Below, in pieces: positions 1 to 11,924 of a DNA stretch of 64,000 nt. Numbering within the stretch: position 1 is the stretch's first letter; every line of letters starts with the position of its first letter. A program made the translations under genes and the position numbers. The notes below the pieces were generated by a model. The model searched no databases and was not told where the DNA came from. It worked only from the letters and a program-made list of their open reading frames with translations. Source of the stretch: Boswellia sacra (Eukaryota; Streptophyta; Magnoliopsida; Sapindales; Burseraceae). Location of the stretch: assembly GCA_013180625.2 (NCBI GenBank), contig SNVD02007568.1, forward strand, positions 186,001 through 250,000, read 5' to 3'.

Positions 1-2440
1 AGATCAAACACTCTGCACATGCAGGCTCGAGCTTGCATTTCCATAACATTGACATGTTCATTTTCGTACACATCATACATGGTTGGAGAGATGTTACTAA
101 CTCTCATCCGATCACCTTCTTTCAAACGATCCTCCCTCAACTTGTCAGCCCATGGAGTGAGATGTAATCATGAGTTTGTAAATATTTCCCTTCGTGTATA
201 GAACCATTTTTGAAGATTTGCTACGTAATAATTCGCTAATAGTTTAATGGGGAGGAAACGAGTCTATCACAAGCAACTATTTATTAACTCGGCAATATTG
301 GTTGTTATTATGTTATAATGTCGGCCAAAAATTGTGAACATGCCATTTCTCCACACCTATCTCTCAAACAAAGGCTGTAGCTGGGGTCATATATGATTCG
401 ATTATGCACATGTGGTAGTTGAAATAAATACGATGATAGGTCCTCGTAGCTTTGGTGAACATACCTAACAAAGTCTTATTTTTAAATCTTACCTTCAAGT
501 TTCCCTTAAGGTGATGGGTGCACAGGCCATGAAGTGCTCCAAGAAAAATTGTAGAAACAGCACTTTCAATACTAGAACGGTGGTCGGAAATGAACACTAA
601 ATATGGGACATTATGGACAACCTAATCACACAGTTGTGACATGAACCAATTTCAGGATTCATTGTTTTCTGAATGACCAACTTCAAATGCCAATGGAAAT
701 ATTTGTTTATTTATGTCCATACATGATGCCAAAAACATGGTATCCTATATTTCCCCTTCAGATGAAACCCATCAACTGTAACAACCAGCCTAATAGAATT
801 TGCAAACCCTGCAACAAAAGCCCCCAAACTCATGAAAAAGGAGTTGACGTGATAATTAGCATCAGTTTCCAAAGCGGTTCTTGTCCTGGGATTTGCTTTC
901 TCAATCATGTATATACATACTAATGAAGAAGTGTAAATGATTCCTCATGAGATCCATGCAGTTCCTCCAACGCCGTTTCTTTTGCCCTCCATGTCTTGTG
1001 GTATGTGATGGTATCACCCAATGATTCTTGAACATCATACATAATATCCCTAGGCTGATAAATCCTCGATGCCTAAAAGAATTTGGACATTATGTGTTTC
1101 CCAATAACAGTGGATGTTGCTTGTTTGTGATTCAGGTGGAGCCTAGCTCCCAAACATGTGTGTTGGTTGTTAAACTTTCGTACCTCGAAGAAATTGGAAT
1201 CTGCTACCTTGGTTTCCTGTATCTGCCACTTAAAAATTTTCAACATGACATACAGCTTCAAACCTTGTTGAGTTAGACTTTGTTACCTTAAACTAAAATT
1301 TGTGTTCTAATGCTAAATTTGATAGCTTTTCACGAAGCTCAATTTTGATGTTAAAAATCTACCCAACCGCAACCTCAATTTCGTCAACTATAAAAGATGT
1401 GGTATTATCATGAGCTATTGATGTTGAATGCATAATAGCAGGCATCCACCTAATCATGTTTGCCCGATTATCATCGGTTGGAGGACACATATTGGCATCA
1501 TGTGCCATAAAATCTGCCCTGGATCTGGCTCTTGTCCTACAAATGTTTGAGTAGGGGTTGACTGAATAAGAGTAGGAAAGGTCAAAGGCACCTGTTGGAT
1601 CAAATCATTCCAAAACTCTATGCCATTATTTTCACTTCCATCACGATCATTGCCATCTAAGTCGTCATTCAAGTGATCGTTAAGATTCAAAACCACAATA
1701 GGCATTGTCATCATCATCATCATGATTATCATTGTCGTCATCACCATTGTCATCCCCGTCATCTCTATTACTTGAGCATCAGCTAAGCTCTCAAATTCTC
1801 TAAAGCTATTAAGGTGTTGAACTAACATCAATGGCAATGACTAGTTCAATCCAACTTCTCTACAACACCAACTAATTGCTCCTCTACATGCACAATAGAC
1901 CGTTGAAACTCATGGCCAATTCTTCATTACGACGTGATTACATAAAGAAAGGAGTGGACTCAATTAATTGGTTGCTTCGAATAGCTAAACGAAACAAAGA
2001 TGGATGAGAACTCCACCTTTTCGTTAATGGATTAGATAATGACCTTGTTCTTTGCTAATCCCTATCTTTAAATGTGACAATCAGTGGTGTATATGATAGT
2101 CGGTCCTTCAAACTATGTTGTATGAAAAAAAACAAACATCTTTGTCAGTCTCAATAGGAGTTGGCAATGGAGGAGGACCCTTGGAAAAGAATTGAACTGC
2201 TAAACTTATCATTTTTGTACTCAAATCCCAACCCATTTCTGAACTTAAACATTCAAACAACTCATTGTAAGTAGTATACCTAGGAATTATCAATGGCTTA
2301 GACCTCTCGCCATATGAACTCCATTTGTTACATCTTCCATGAATCATTGTACAACACCAAAATACGCAAAGTTTCCATTTTTCATGTAAAAGACATGTCA
2401 AAATTCGTCCTTCAATTAAAATATCATTAAAACACTGCAT
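1..2440 (-). pseudogene. MULE transposase pseudogene
   Basis: Read on the minus strand, the pieces occur in the family's normal order. The N-terminal regulatory part is at 2108-2340 (ends in PPPLPTPIETDKDV), followed by an acidic low-complexity stretch with Asp and His runs (about 1640-1790). Next come the FAR1/MuDR DNA-binding-like part (1073-1400; RKFNNQHTC, TVIGKHIMSKF), the segment just before the catalytic core (711-1020; KAWRAKETALEELHGS, VDGFHLKGKY), and the catalytic core (364-597; FISDHRSSIESAV, ALHGLCTHHLKGNL). The last piece (1-240) reads NLQKWFYTRRE and PWADKLRE and ends at the first cysteines of what should be the SWIM zinc finger. Many stops and frameshifts separate the pieces, so no functional transposase can be made. 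The rest of the SWIM finger is outside the window. Confidence 0.8.
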
Positions 2441-3205
2441 AAAAGTCAAGAAAATTGAAATTCTGCAATTATGCTCGATGAGGCTTGAGAAAATCACTCC
2501 ACACTCGACAACTTGGCCACTTAACTTGACACTTAACATTATAACTCGAAACACGACGAAGCTCGACACAATTTTGCACATCTACACACAAGACGTATAG
2601 GCAAGCTCGACGCTATGCACATGTGCTTGACAAACAGTATCGGTCGTTGTCGAGTGCTTCATCGACAGCAAAACTTGATGCTTGATAATGGCCCATCTGC
2701 TGTCGAGCGGTGGACTTTCTCGTCTAGTATACCTGATTTTTTTCTTACAAATTCTTGTTTTTCATTGCTTGCTTTGCAACTAAAGTACTAAGGACAATTC
2801 TCCTAAGCTCACTAATCTATTTTCTAAGCTCATACTGACTGATTAGGCAGCAAACATTTCAACAAAATTAAAAGCTTCAAAGAAATCAAGAAAAGTCCAT
2901 GTATAGAGAGATTTCTTACCTATTTTTACTTAGATCTTGAACATTATTCACGACAAATGATAGAGATAGTGAGATTTAAAAAAAAAAAGTACTGTAGAGG
3001 GGTTTTACACAAGATTGGAGAAGGAACGGAGGAGTTATACACATATTTGAAGTTATTTGTCTTATTTTTTGTAATAAAGGCAATGAGGTAATTTTACGTC
3101 AAAAGGTCCATGGTATACAAATTTTTCACAGTTGGGTTATTTTTGCAACAGGCCTCTAAATTTGGAATTTGGGCTATTTTTTAAAATTGCTCAATTATTG
3201 AGCGG
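1..3205 (-). mobile_element. Decayed MULE (Mutator-like DNA transposon), left end cut by the window
   Basis: The minus strand carries successive pieces of a Mutator-like transposase (described separately). Beyond their N-terminal end, at about 3030-3205, lies a stretch whose minus strand reads like the terminal repeat of plant MULEs, with alternating phrases such as AAAAATAGCCCAAA and GCAAAAATAACCCAA. I take this as the 5' terminal region. The other end lies outside the window, so no inverted-repeat partner or 9-bp target duplication can be checked. The outer border is approximate. Confidence 0.6.
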
Positions 3206-4435
3206 GTACTATTCTAAAAAGTTAGATGCAAATAGTGAACAAACCTTTAAAGAAAGAAAAACTAAGATAAAAATAACATAAGCAAAGAATCCTTATCTAG
3301 TTCTAAGTATCAAACTGCTAACCTTAGAAGACAGACTAGGCCATGGGCTACTTGCATTGGGCCACTAGACTTTGCTAGCGACGGCACATGGCTCAGCAGC
3401 TTGATTGTGCAACCTTGAGGGGTTTTGCGTGGCGTACTGCCATGGTCTGACAATTTGGCTTTTCCTGTTAATTGTTAGTATTGATTGTGTTCTTCCATTT
3501 TTGTAGCCGGGTTTTACAGATTTTGTGATGGGGCTTTTATACTTAGTAATTAAATTTTCTTATTGCAATGATAAAGATAAATTAATTAGATCATGAATAA
3601 TATTAAAAGTTAATTAAATTTTCATTTTAATTAAATTAATAATTCACTATTGTTATAGTACCTGCACAGAAAATTAAACTCAATTCTATCTTATAAAGAA
3701 TTCATTACTTTTGTTCGGTTTTTTTTTTTGAGTTTTCAGAAAAGGCAGGGCCATGCCACTTTTCTGAATACATTCATTATCTTAAAATTAAAGTAATTAA
3801 TTTTTATCTATAATGTAAAAAATTATTAAAAAATTAACATAAGTAGCAAATAAATATTTAATATTTTAATAATTATTTAATAGAAATTACTATAAAAATA
3901 TAAAAAAGACTCATAAATGATATGACTTATTAATGTAAAAATTATATAAAAAATTTTATTCCATTGTTTTTTATAACAAAATCAAATTTAATAATATTTT
4001 TCCATGTAATGAAATTAATACAATATTGTTACATATGTGTTATTTTTTTAATAATTTATATTTTTAGATAAAATTTTAATTATTTAATATCAATTGGATT
4101 TGGGTCCTCATCAGCATTAAATATTATCTCTTTCGACCTAGCAAATTGTGATAAAATAACAAAGAAATAGCTATCAAAATGAACAGATGGTCACTTTAAC
4201 TAAAGTTCTATGGATTAACAATGACCTTCTCCTTCTCTCTTATGAATGAACTTTCCCTTTACAATGTGCTTGGTCGATCGACGGATCATTAAAGCTGGAT
4301 TGAGGCAGACATCGTCAAAACATCTCTTAATTAGCTAATTAATCAACCAGTTGGCTAGCATGCAGAACAACAGGAGTTCCTATTTATTTGGCAGGGACTA
4401 GGAAAACAAAAGAAATATTGCGATGCTAGTTGCTT
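2441..4435. other. Non-coding interval, AT-rich; TCGACA-rich segment
   Basis: No gene is recognisable here. Positions 2480-2730 are rich in CTCGACA/TGTCGAG words similar to those in the solo LTR at 12726-14269, which suggests transposon-derived sequence. The probable MULE end is at 3030-3205. From about 3540 to 4100 the sequence is very AT-rich with no long open frame. The last part (4200-4440) is the original insertion neighbourhood of the SIRE-like element. Confidence 0.5.
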
Positions 4436-4440
4436 GATCT

Positions 4441-5323
4441 TTTTAGTGTCAATGTGACACGTGGCATGCATGTGTAATGCATAATTTATTTTTGTCCTCT
4501 TGTGATTAAACACTAATTTGGACATTTTATATTAGAAGAATTTTAACTAGAATAGGATAACTTGATTTGGTATTCTAGTTGAATAGGAAGCTTTATGTTG
4601 ACCATATCTTATTAGATTAGGATATTCTTTCTAGTAATCTAGTTTAATTAGGATAATATTTTTTTACTTCCAATATTGTTTGATATTTATCTAACAAGCA
4701 GGACTTTGATGATGATTAGGATTGTTGATTACATGAATAATATAGTTGTTCATGTAGGCTATATAAAAAGAAGCACTCAAGGCTTAACGGAAGGGCAGAG
4801 AGTGGTGTTTTGTGTAGAAAACATTGAGAGCACTTAAGTGACTTTATTTATCATGATCTTCATTGTAAAATCTTTATGATTGAGTTAGTTTAGACTATGT
4901 ATGACTCATATGCGTTAAGTATATGCATAGATCTAATTTGTGAGAGTTATTGAGTCGTGTAAGCTTAAGAGAGTTGAGTGATTACATGATTCTGTAACAG
5001 TTATCATGGTTATGTCCGACTAAACCATTGTAGTTAAGTCCGGCGTGTCTGTAAAGAGCAACATTAGAAGAGTGTGTGAAGGACTTTGGCTGTGATCAAG
5101 GTTGTTCAAGTTTACATAGATTAGGTTAGTGAGTGAGCGAGCGGCTACTATTGTAAAAAGTTCGAAGTCGAGTATAAACATATACAGTATAGTGGATTGC
5201 AATTCTTGTTGCCCGTAGATGTAGGCTGGTTGATAGTCAAACGATGTAAAACTTTCTTTTTCATTATTCCTAACTCTTTCAGTTAAGTATGTGATAACTA
5301 ACCATACACTGCATAAACTAACA
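4441..5323 (+). repeat. 5' LTR of the SIRE-like element
   Basis: It is 883 bp, direct repeat of 17973-18875. It starts TTTTAGTGTC, where the expected TG start is mutated, and ends CTAACA. Its border is fixed by the GATCT duplication on the outside and the primer binding site on the inside. A TATATAAA word at about 4760, followed by a conserved stretch, is a likely promoter. Confidence 0.92.
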
Positions 5324-5325
5324 AC

Positions 5326-5337
5326 CGGTATTAGAGC
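5326..5337 (+). other. Primer binding site (tRNA-Met type), mutated
   Basis: CGGTATTAGAGC lies 2 bp inside the 5' LTR. It matches the usual plant Copia primer site TGGTATCAGAGC except for two changes. Confidence 0.8.
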
Positions 5338-5383
5338 GGATTCACTTACATACTAGTGAAGATCAAGCTTTTCTTTTACAGGT

Positions 5384-7900
5384 ATGGAAGGACTACGGAA
5401 TGGAAGTTTAGTCACTCAACCACCATTACTCGAGGATGGAAATTACGCCTATTGAAATGTTAAGATGAAGATTTTTTTGAAATCCCTTGATGATAGAGTC
5501 TGGACCCGCGTTATTTATGGATGGACACCACCAATGAAGACCAATAAAGTTGGAAAACGAATTGAGAAGCCAAAAATGAATGGATTAAAGCCGAATATAG
5601 ACTGTCAAGCTGGAATTTTAAGGGAATCAATGTCATCTTTAGCGCTATCAACATTCAACAATTTGGGTTGATCTCAAAATTCATGATGCATTCAAAACTA
5701 GCAAGTATACTATTCGCACAAGTAATAAAGTGATAAGTAGATATCGTTCCCACGAGGATTGATTCTAATTGAATTTGTTATTCAAAAGCAACAATAGAAT
5801 AAATGGGGGGTTTTGTTGATGGATTAACTAAATGAAATATTAATGTAAATGCACAATAACACAACACAAAGTAAAATGGAGTGAAAAATCAATGAGAGAC
5901 ACTTGGTTAAGGGTTCTTTCTCTGCCACAAGATATGAATTTGTGAATTAACATAGAATTGTAATCCAATTACAGCATTGAAGTTATCAACCGTAGATAAC
6001 AACAAGCTCTGTTATCCCAATCTTTCCTTACTTTGTTGTTAAATAAAACAAGCTCTTTATTTAATCTCTATCCATTAAACAACCTAGAACAAGCTCTCTA
6101 AGTTTAATTCAATGGAAGCATTACGATGAGAAAGATAGGTTGATCTAAGCAATAATCACACAAGGTTCGGATTATTTAACCTAGGTTGTATTTTCCAATT
6201 GCAATCTCTGATCACAATTTTGCTACTAATGATTGGAAATTCAAGACAATTACGGATCAAGATTTCTAATCTAGCAATAGACAACAACCAGATTATATTC
6301 AGTTGGCCATTCCAAATACAATCAGTAAGCAATCATAAGCATTAGATATGGGAAAATACAAGCAACTTCAATTAGAGAATTGGATAACAACTTCTTACAC
6401 AGTCAACTCACAAAAACCATATCAAGGGCTTTGAAATCACCCTCAACCAATTCAGATTAAGTTACACATGTTCAAAAACGTGATAAATACAATACAACAT
6501 GGAGACATTCCAGAAAATGAAAGGGAAGGGAAAAACTTAGCAATTTTGATGTAAATCTCTTTGAATTGTAGTTCTTCCTCTTTCCAAGCTTTCTTTCTCC
6601 TTCAAAAACTCCAGGAAATGAAAGAAATCTAGAGCTGCAGCCTCTACCACGTTCTCCCCTCTTCCAGTTATGAAAATAAAACCCTAAAATGTGTTTATAT
6701 ACTCTGCTATAGGAACTTGCTACAGTGCTCCGTATTTAATAACATGCTACAGTGATATATGGAATTACAAATATACACTTCTCATACCATTTTTATCACA
6801 ACTTTCGGTACACTACATAAATTCGTGAACCGTAAATTTCTCCAGAAAAATAGACTTCGAGAGCTTTTCAATGGTATATAGCATGTTATCCGGTTAATTG
6901 TATATCGATACAATCAACTCCGAGAAATTGGTTGATTAGCAGAGGTGAAAATGAAGGGTTTTACTCCAATTTTGTGCAAGTTCCTCCAAAACTCCTACAA
7001 ACATCAAAAACCACACAAAAACATAAAAATACCAAGGAATATAGCAAAGAAACATAGACGGAATTGATATGAAAATGATATATAAATAGACACCTATCAA
7101 TTCACAACCACTAAGCAAGCATGGAATATTCTTGAGGTAAAGCATGAAGGTACAGAGAAGGTAAAAGATTTTAAATTACTTATCTTGACTTCAAAATTTG
7201 AGAATCGTATTATGTATGAAGATGAAACCATAAGTGATTTTCATCCTAGGCTTTGTGAAATACCTAATGCTGCTTACACGCTTGGTGATGAATATTCTGA
7301 GGCTAAAATAGTAGGAAATATCCTTAGATCTTTACCAGATAAATTTTAGCATAAGGTTACAACCATTGAAGAAAGCAATAATGTGAAGACCATGAGGGTT
7401 GACGAACCACTTGGTTCTCTTCAAACGTATGAGATGGAACTAAAATCAAAGAAGAAGGAAAAGAGAATTGCTTTTTCTGCTGCTTTAGAAAAGAAAGAAT
7501 GTGATAATTCCGATGATGAGCAGATTGTGTATTTGACAAAGAATTTTGTCAAATATACTAAGAAGAATCTTAAGAAGAAAAATCCTGAAAAAATGCAGAA
7601 AATAAAGAACTTTGATGCAAAGAAGTTTCTCAAAGAACCAGCCACGAAGATTCAAGAAAAATCTGATGAGAAAGGCCAAGTACAATGCTTCGAATGTAAA
7701 GGATTTGGGCATATATATACAATTTGAGTATCCGAATTACGAGAGAAGAATAGATAAAGGCTTATGTGTAACCTGGAGTGATGACATAAGAACTGAATCT
7801 GATGAAGAAGAACATTCTAGTAACTTTGTTACATTTACTGGTAACGTGTCTGATAAAGGCAAAACAGTCATGTCTGACATAACTGAGTAGAACATATCAG
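5384..7900 (+). pseudogene. SIRE-like gag, interrupted by a solo LTR
   Basis: It encodes the capsid/nucleocapsid protein of the retrotransposon. The start codon at 5384 opens MEGLRNGSLV, followed by LLEDGNYAY. An in-frame TGA at 5453 stands where the family has Trp. The gag reads up to 5683, is split by the solo LTR (5684-7099), and resumes at 7105 (KQAWNILEVKHEGTEKV, then DFHPRLCEIPNAAY). A first zinc knuckle (CFECKGFGHI) lies at about 7686-7715, followed by a frameshift and an acidic segment to 7890. A TAG at 7348 is another break. Only one copy of the ATTCA duplication belongs to the original gag. Confidence 0.85.
5684..7099 (-). repeat. Solo LTR of a Gypsy-type element inserted in gag
   Basis: It is 1416 bp, begins TGATGCATTC and ends CACCTATCA on the plus strand, and is flanked by a perfect ATTCA duplication (5679-5683 and 7100-7104). 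It is highly similar over its full length to 58801-60214, where the same LTR adjoins a purine tract. That comparison sets its sense as the minus strand. No internal region is left, so the two LTRs of the original insertion recombined. It is younger than the SIRE-like element it interrupts. Confidence 0.92.
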
Positions 7901-10128
7901 ACAGTGATGAAACACATGCAGAGGACGAAGTTGATTATCACGAGGAACTTCAACTTGCTTATAATGCACTTTATGAAACATGAGAAAAACAGAAAGCTCA
8001 AATCAATAATCGATAGAAAGAGAGAGAATTTCTCATATGTGAGAAGGCATATGTTAAAGACTGCATGAGTAAACTAGAGACAATTGTGAACCAGAAAACT
8101 GAATAGAATGAAAAACTCATGTCTGAACTTGCAGAAGCTCATAAGTGCATTGATGAGCTTAAGATTGGTTCAGCTCGACTGGATCAAGTTTTAAGTCTTC
8201 GAAGAAAAAGCATAAATAAGCATGGCTTGGGATTCGATGAAGGTAATATTGCTTCAACTTCCAAACCAATTTTTGTCAAAGCTTCAACTAACATTTCAGG
8301 TTCAAGTTCAAGCACTAGCTCTCAAAACTCAAAAGTTAAAGATGTCTTTGTCTCACCTATGAGTTCCTTTAAGTCAAGCCTAGAAAATGTAATCAAATTT
8401 GTTCCTACTTGTTATTTTTGTGGTGTAAAAGGTCACATCAGACCTAGATGTTATAAGTTGTTGAGTCTATTACATAAGAAATCTAAATAGTTTAGACAAT
8501 TACCTAAGACTCAACTAGTTTGGGTTAAGAAACAGGTAATTGCGTGCAATATTGCATTTATTGCTTCAAAATCCAAAACTAATGATTTTTGGTATTTTCA
8601 CAGTGGATGCTCAAGACACATGATAGGGAACAAGAGCTTCTTGAAAGACATCAGATCTTGTAAGGAAGGGACAGTCACGTTTAGTGATGAAGCTAAAAGC
8701 AAAGTGCTAGGTAAAGGTATTTTGTGTGTTGAAGGCTTGCCTAAGTTGGAAAATGTTTTGTTTGTTAAAGGGCTGAAAGCTAATTTAATCAGCATTAACC
8801 AAATTTGTGATGATCGATTTGAGGTGAAATTTACAAAAAATAGATGCATAGTTTTAGACAACATGGAAATTGCATTCTTGAAGGCTCACGATAAAATGAT
8901 AATTGCTATTTGTTGACAAACATTAATGCATTTTTTGCCAAAATATCAGTTTTATAGTTATGGCACCAAAAGCTAGGACACATAAACTATAGAGACTTAG
9001 TTAAGTCAACTAAGACTGAGCAATTAAGGGTGTTCCTACTCTTGATGAGAAATTAAATGGTATTTGTGAACCATGTCAATTAGGCAAACAAATAAGAGGA
9101 TCACATAGCTCTAACACATAACTTAGCACCTCTAAGATTCTAGATTTGTTACATATGGACCTTATGGGACCCATGCAAATTGAGAGCATTGCAGGAAAGA
9201 GGCATGTTTTTGTTGTTGTTGATTACTTTTTAAGGTTTACTTGGGTTGATTTCATTCATGAAAAATCTCACACATTTGAAGTTTTAGAAACTTATGTGTT
9301 AAACTTGAGAATGAACAAAATAGAAACATTGGTAGAATTGTAAAACTTCGAAGTGATCATGGGAAAGAATTTGAAAATGTTTCCTATGCAGATTTTTGTA
9401 AATTTCACGGTATATCTAATTAATTTTCAGCTCCAAAGACACCTGAACAAAATGGAGTGGTAGAGCGAAAGAATTGGACTTTACAAGAGATGGCAAGGGT
9501 TATGTTAAATAGCAAAAAGCTAACGAAAAGGTTATAGGCAGAAGCTATCAGCAAAGCATGCTATATCTCCAATAGAGTATTCTTGCGACCTGGAGCAACA
9601 TAAACCCTCTATGAAATTCTGAAAGGAAGAAAACCTAACCTCAAATATTTTCATGTTTTTGGTTACAGGTGCTTTATCTTCAATGATAGGGAGTAATTGG
9701 GCAAGTTTGATGCCAAAAGCGATGAAGGAGTAGCAAGGCTTATCATGTTTATAACTTGAGGACTGAAACCATTATAGAATTAGCCAATATGGTGTTTGAT
9801 AATACTGATGATTTGTCTGTTTATTCACAAGAAAAATAGAATATTAGTTTGACAAAGGATGCAAATGATACAGAAGATTCAAACTCAGCTGATGCAGTGC
9901 AAAACAGAATTAGTTACTATTGATACAACCAGTGTAGTTAACTCAGATAAAACTGAACCATCAAACAATACTGATCTGGACAGAAATCAAATATGATATG
10001 TTGGTATTAAGAGAGATCCACCATCCTGGATTCAAAAGGCATATCCCACAACTTCAGTCATTGGAAGTCCAGAAAGCACAATGAAAATAAGAAGCAAGGT
10101 GAGAAATATAGTAAGTCATACTTGTTAT
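7901..10128 (+). pseudogene. SIRE-like pol, first part: gag tail, protease, integrase
   Basis: Reading in one main frame with stops: an alpha-helical region (8119-8250), a second zinc knuckle CYFCGVKGHIRPRC (about 8410-8455), then the retropepsin (about 8590-8900). The catalytic Asp of the DSG motif is replaced by His (HSGCSRHM, codon 8599-8601). GAG-pre-integrase follows (about 8955-9120; LGHINYRDL, CEPCQLGKQIRG). The integrase core begins at 9146 (LHMDLMGPM, FVVVDYFLRFTW) and its third acidic residue lies in the PEQNGVVERKN motif near 9455. Frameshifts and stops recur (for example at 9341, 9421 and 9535). The gene is then cut by the solo LTR at 10129. Confidence 0.85.
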
Positions 10129-10341
10129 TGTTAGCCCTAAGGCTACATGATAATTTTGATGATAACAATACACATTGATTAATTGAGATTTACTAACATG
10201 TTTATTTATGTGCAAGAGTAAGATCATTGAAATAATTTTAAAATCAAGAAGAGGCTTATTAAAATGAAGTGTTGAAGCTAAGAGAAGACTACATGTTAAA
10301 GGCACCAAAGTTTAAGAACAAGGATTGACTCAAGGAATGTG

Positions 10342-11050
10342 ACACATGAGCAATGTTCAATAAATTGGTCATATATATCTCTACAAATATCCAAATGATG
10401 TGATTCTTGAGCCTTTGGAAAGCTTACTCAATTTATAACATTTCATATGTTTTAATGAAATTCAAATTTCAAGTGCAAGGTTGTCCAAATCATCATGCAA
10501 GTTGAAAGACAAATGGAAGCAGCTGACATGAGCACCGAATACTCCTTTGGACATATCTTGAGCTAGAAAAATCAAAATGACTTGATTCTTGCGGCATTGG
10601 AAAGATAACTTAATGAAGAACATTTCATATCTTTTGAAAAAATTCAAATTTCAAACAGAAGGCCGACATAATTGACATGCAATTCGGTGGACTGATACAG
10701 AGAAAAAAAATCAACTCACATGAGCACCGAATGGTTTTTTGGCCATATCTTAAGATAGAGATATCCAAATGCTTTGATTATTAATGTTTTGGAAAACTTA
10801 TTCAAATATGCAGATCTTTTATGTTTTGAATAAATTCAAATTTCAAATGAAAGGCTGACAGAATTATCATTCAATTTGGTGGACTGACACAAGAAAGAAA
10901 AATCAAGTCACCTGAGCACCGAATGGTGTTTTGGCCATATCTTGAGCTACAGATATCCAAATGACTTGATTCTTGATGCGTTGGAAAGATTATTCAAACA
11001 TAAAAATCTTTTATGTTTTGTAGATTTTCAAATTTCAAATAGAACATTGA
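10342..11050 (+). repeat. Four imperfect tandem copies of about 185-193 bp
   Basis: The phrase TTTTGGCCATATCTTGAG and the following ATATCCAAATGACTTGATTCTT recur near 10363, 10545, 10737 and 10930. Each is followed by GTTTTGGAAA, ATTCAAATTTCAAA and GAGCACCGAAT words. The first copy is the most diverged. The array lies in the U3-like part of the solo LTR, where tandem enhancer-type repeats are common. Confidence 0.8.
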
Positions 11051-11345
11051 CAAAAATGGCAGACAAGATTACGGTTTTTATGTTGGGCAGAAAATTTAGA
11101 GATGGTGTCTTCACTTGATTAAGTTCATCCCATTTGCCTATAAAAGGAGCCCTTCTCCCATGCATTCAAGAAGAGTAAGAGAAGCATCTATCAAGCAAAA
11201 AACAAGAGAAATATCAAATCTAGAGAGCTTTTATATTCTTTATCTACTCTTTGAAGAGAGTTGTACTTTTGTTGTAAAAATTAACCTTGTTCTTGTATTG
11301 TGGTGAGAGTGAGATATTCTTGTAAAGGATAATAGTTATCCTTGA

Positions 11346-11605
11346 GAGAACTCTTGTTGTGTGTTATCAAGAGTTGAAGAAAGTTTCCTTGGTGAGGTTG
11401 TTCATCAAGAAGAACTCTTGGTGTGGTGTTATCAAGAGTTGAAGGAAGTTGCCTTGGTGAGGTTGTTCATCAAGAAGAACTCTTGGTGTGGTGTTATCAA
11501 GAGTTGAAGGAAGTTGCCTTGGTGAGGTTGTTCATCAAGAAGAACTCTTGGTGTGGTGTTATCAAGAGTTGGAAGAAAAAGTCTTGGTGAGGTTGTTCAT
11601 CAAGC
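11346..11605 (+). repeat. Four tandem copies of a ~63-bp unit
   Basis: The unit contains GTGTTATCAAGAGTTGAAGG and GGTGAGGTTGTTCATCAAG. The middle two copies are nearly identical. It lies downstream of the TATA-like word of the solo LTR, so it would be transcribed leader sequence. Confidence 0.85.
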
Positions 11606-11924
11606 AAGTTGTAAAGATTTCTACAACTTAGTGGAAAGCTTAGCTCGTGGAGCTAGGAGCCCGTGGACGTAGGCAAGGTTTGCCGAACCACGTAAATTGA
11701 GTTTGCACTCTCTCTATCCCTATCTCTTTACATTTACTTGCACTTGTGATTGTTCTTTATTCTATTCTCTTGATTGCATTCTATTTTCATCTTCTTCACC
11801 TTTGTTCTTAAAGAAAGATTTAAATAATTTTGATCTTTCAAGAAAAGTTTTCTAAATCCGTTTTTATAAATAAAAACCCAATTCACCCCCCCTCTTGAGT
11901 TGCCATACCTGGGTCAACAGTTAT

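Larger units (their letters stand above)
10129..11919 (+). repeat. Solo LTR (SIRE/Copia-like) inserted in pol
   Basis: It is 1791 bp, begins TGTTAGCCCTAAGG and ends GGGTCAACA, with a perfect GTTAT duplication (10124-10128 and 11920-11924). Removing it and one duplication restores the pol reading frame across the site. It holds two tandem arrays, listed separately. A TATA-like TATAAAAGG at about 11140 is followed by a CT/GA-rich leader. Orientation is taken from that TATA word and is not certain. Confidence 0.88.

Noticed and set aside
7421..7712. Minus-strand open frames opposite gag
   Set aside because: They are reflections of the Lys-rich gag coding strand (long AAG/AAA runs read as Phe/Leu) and match no protein.
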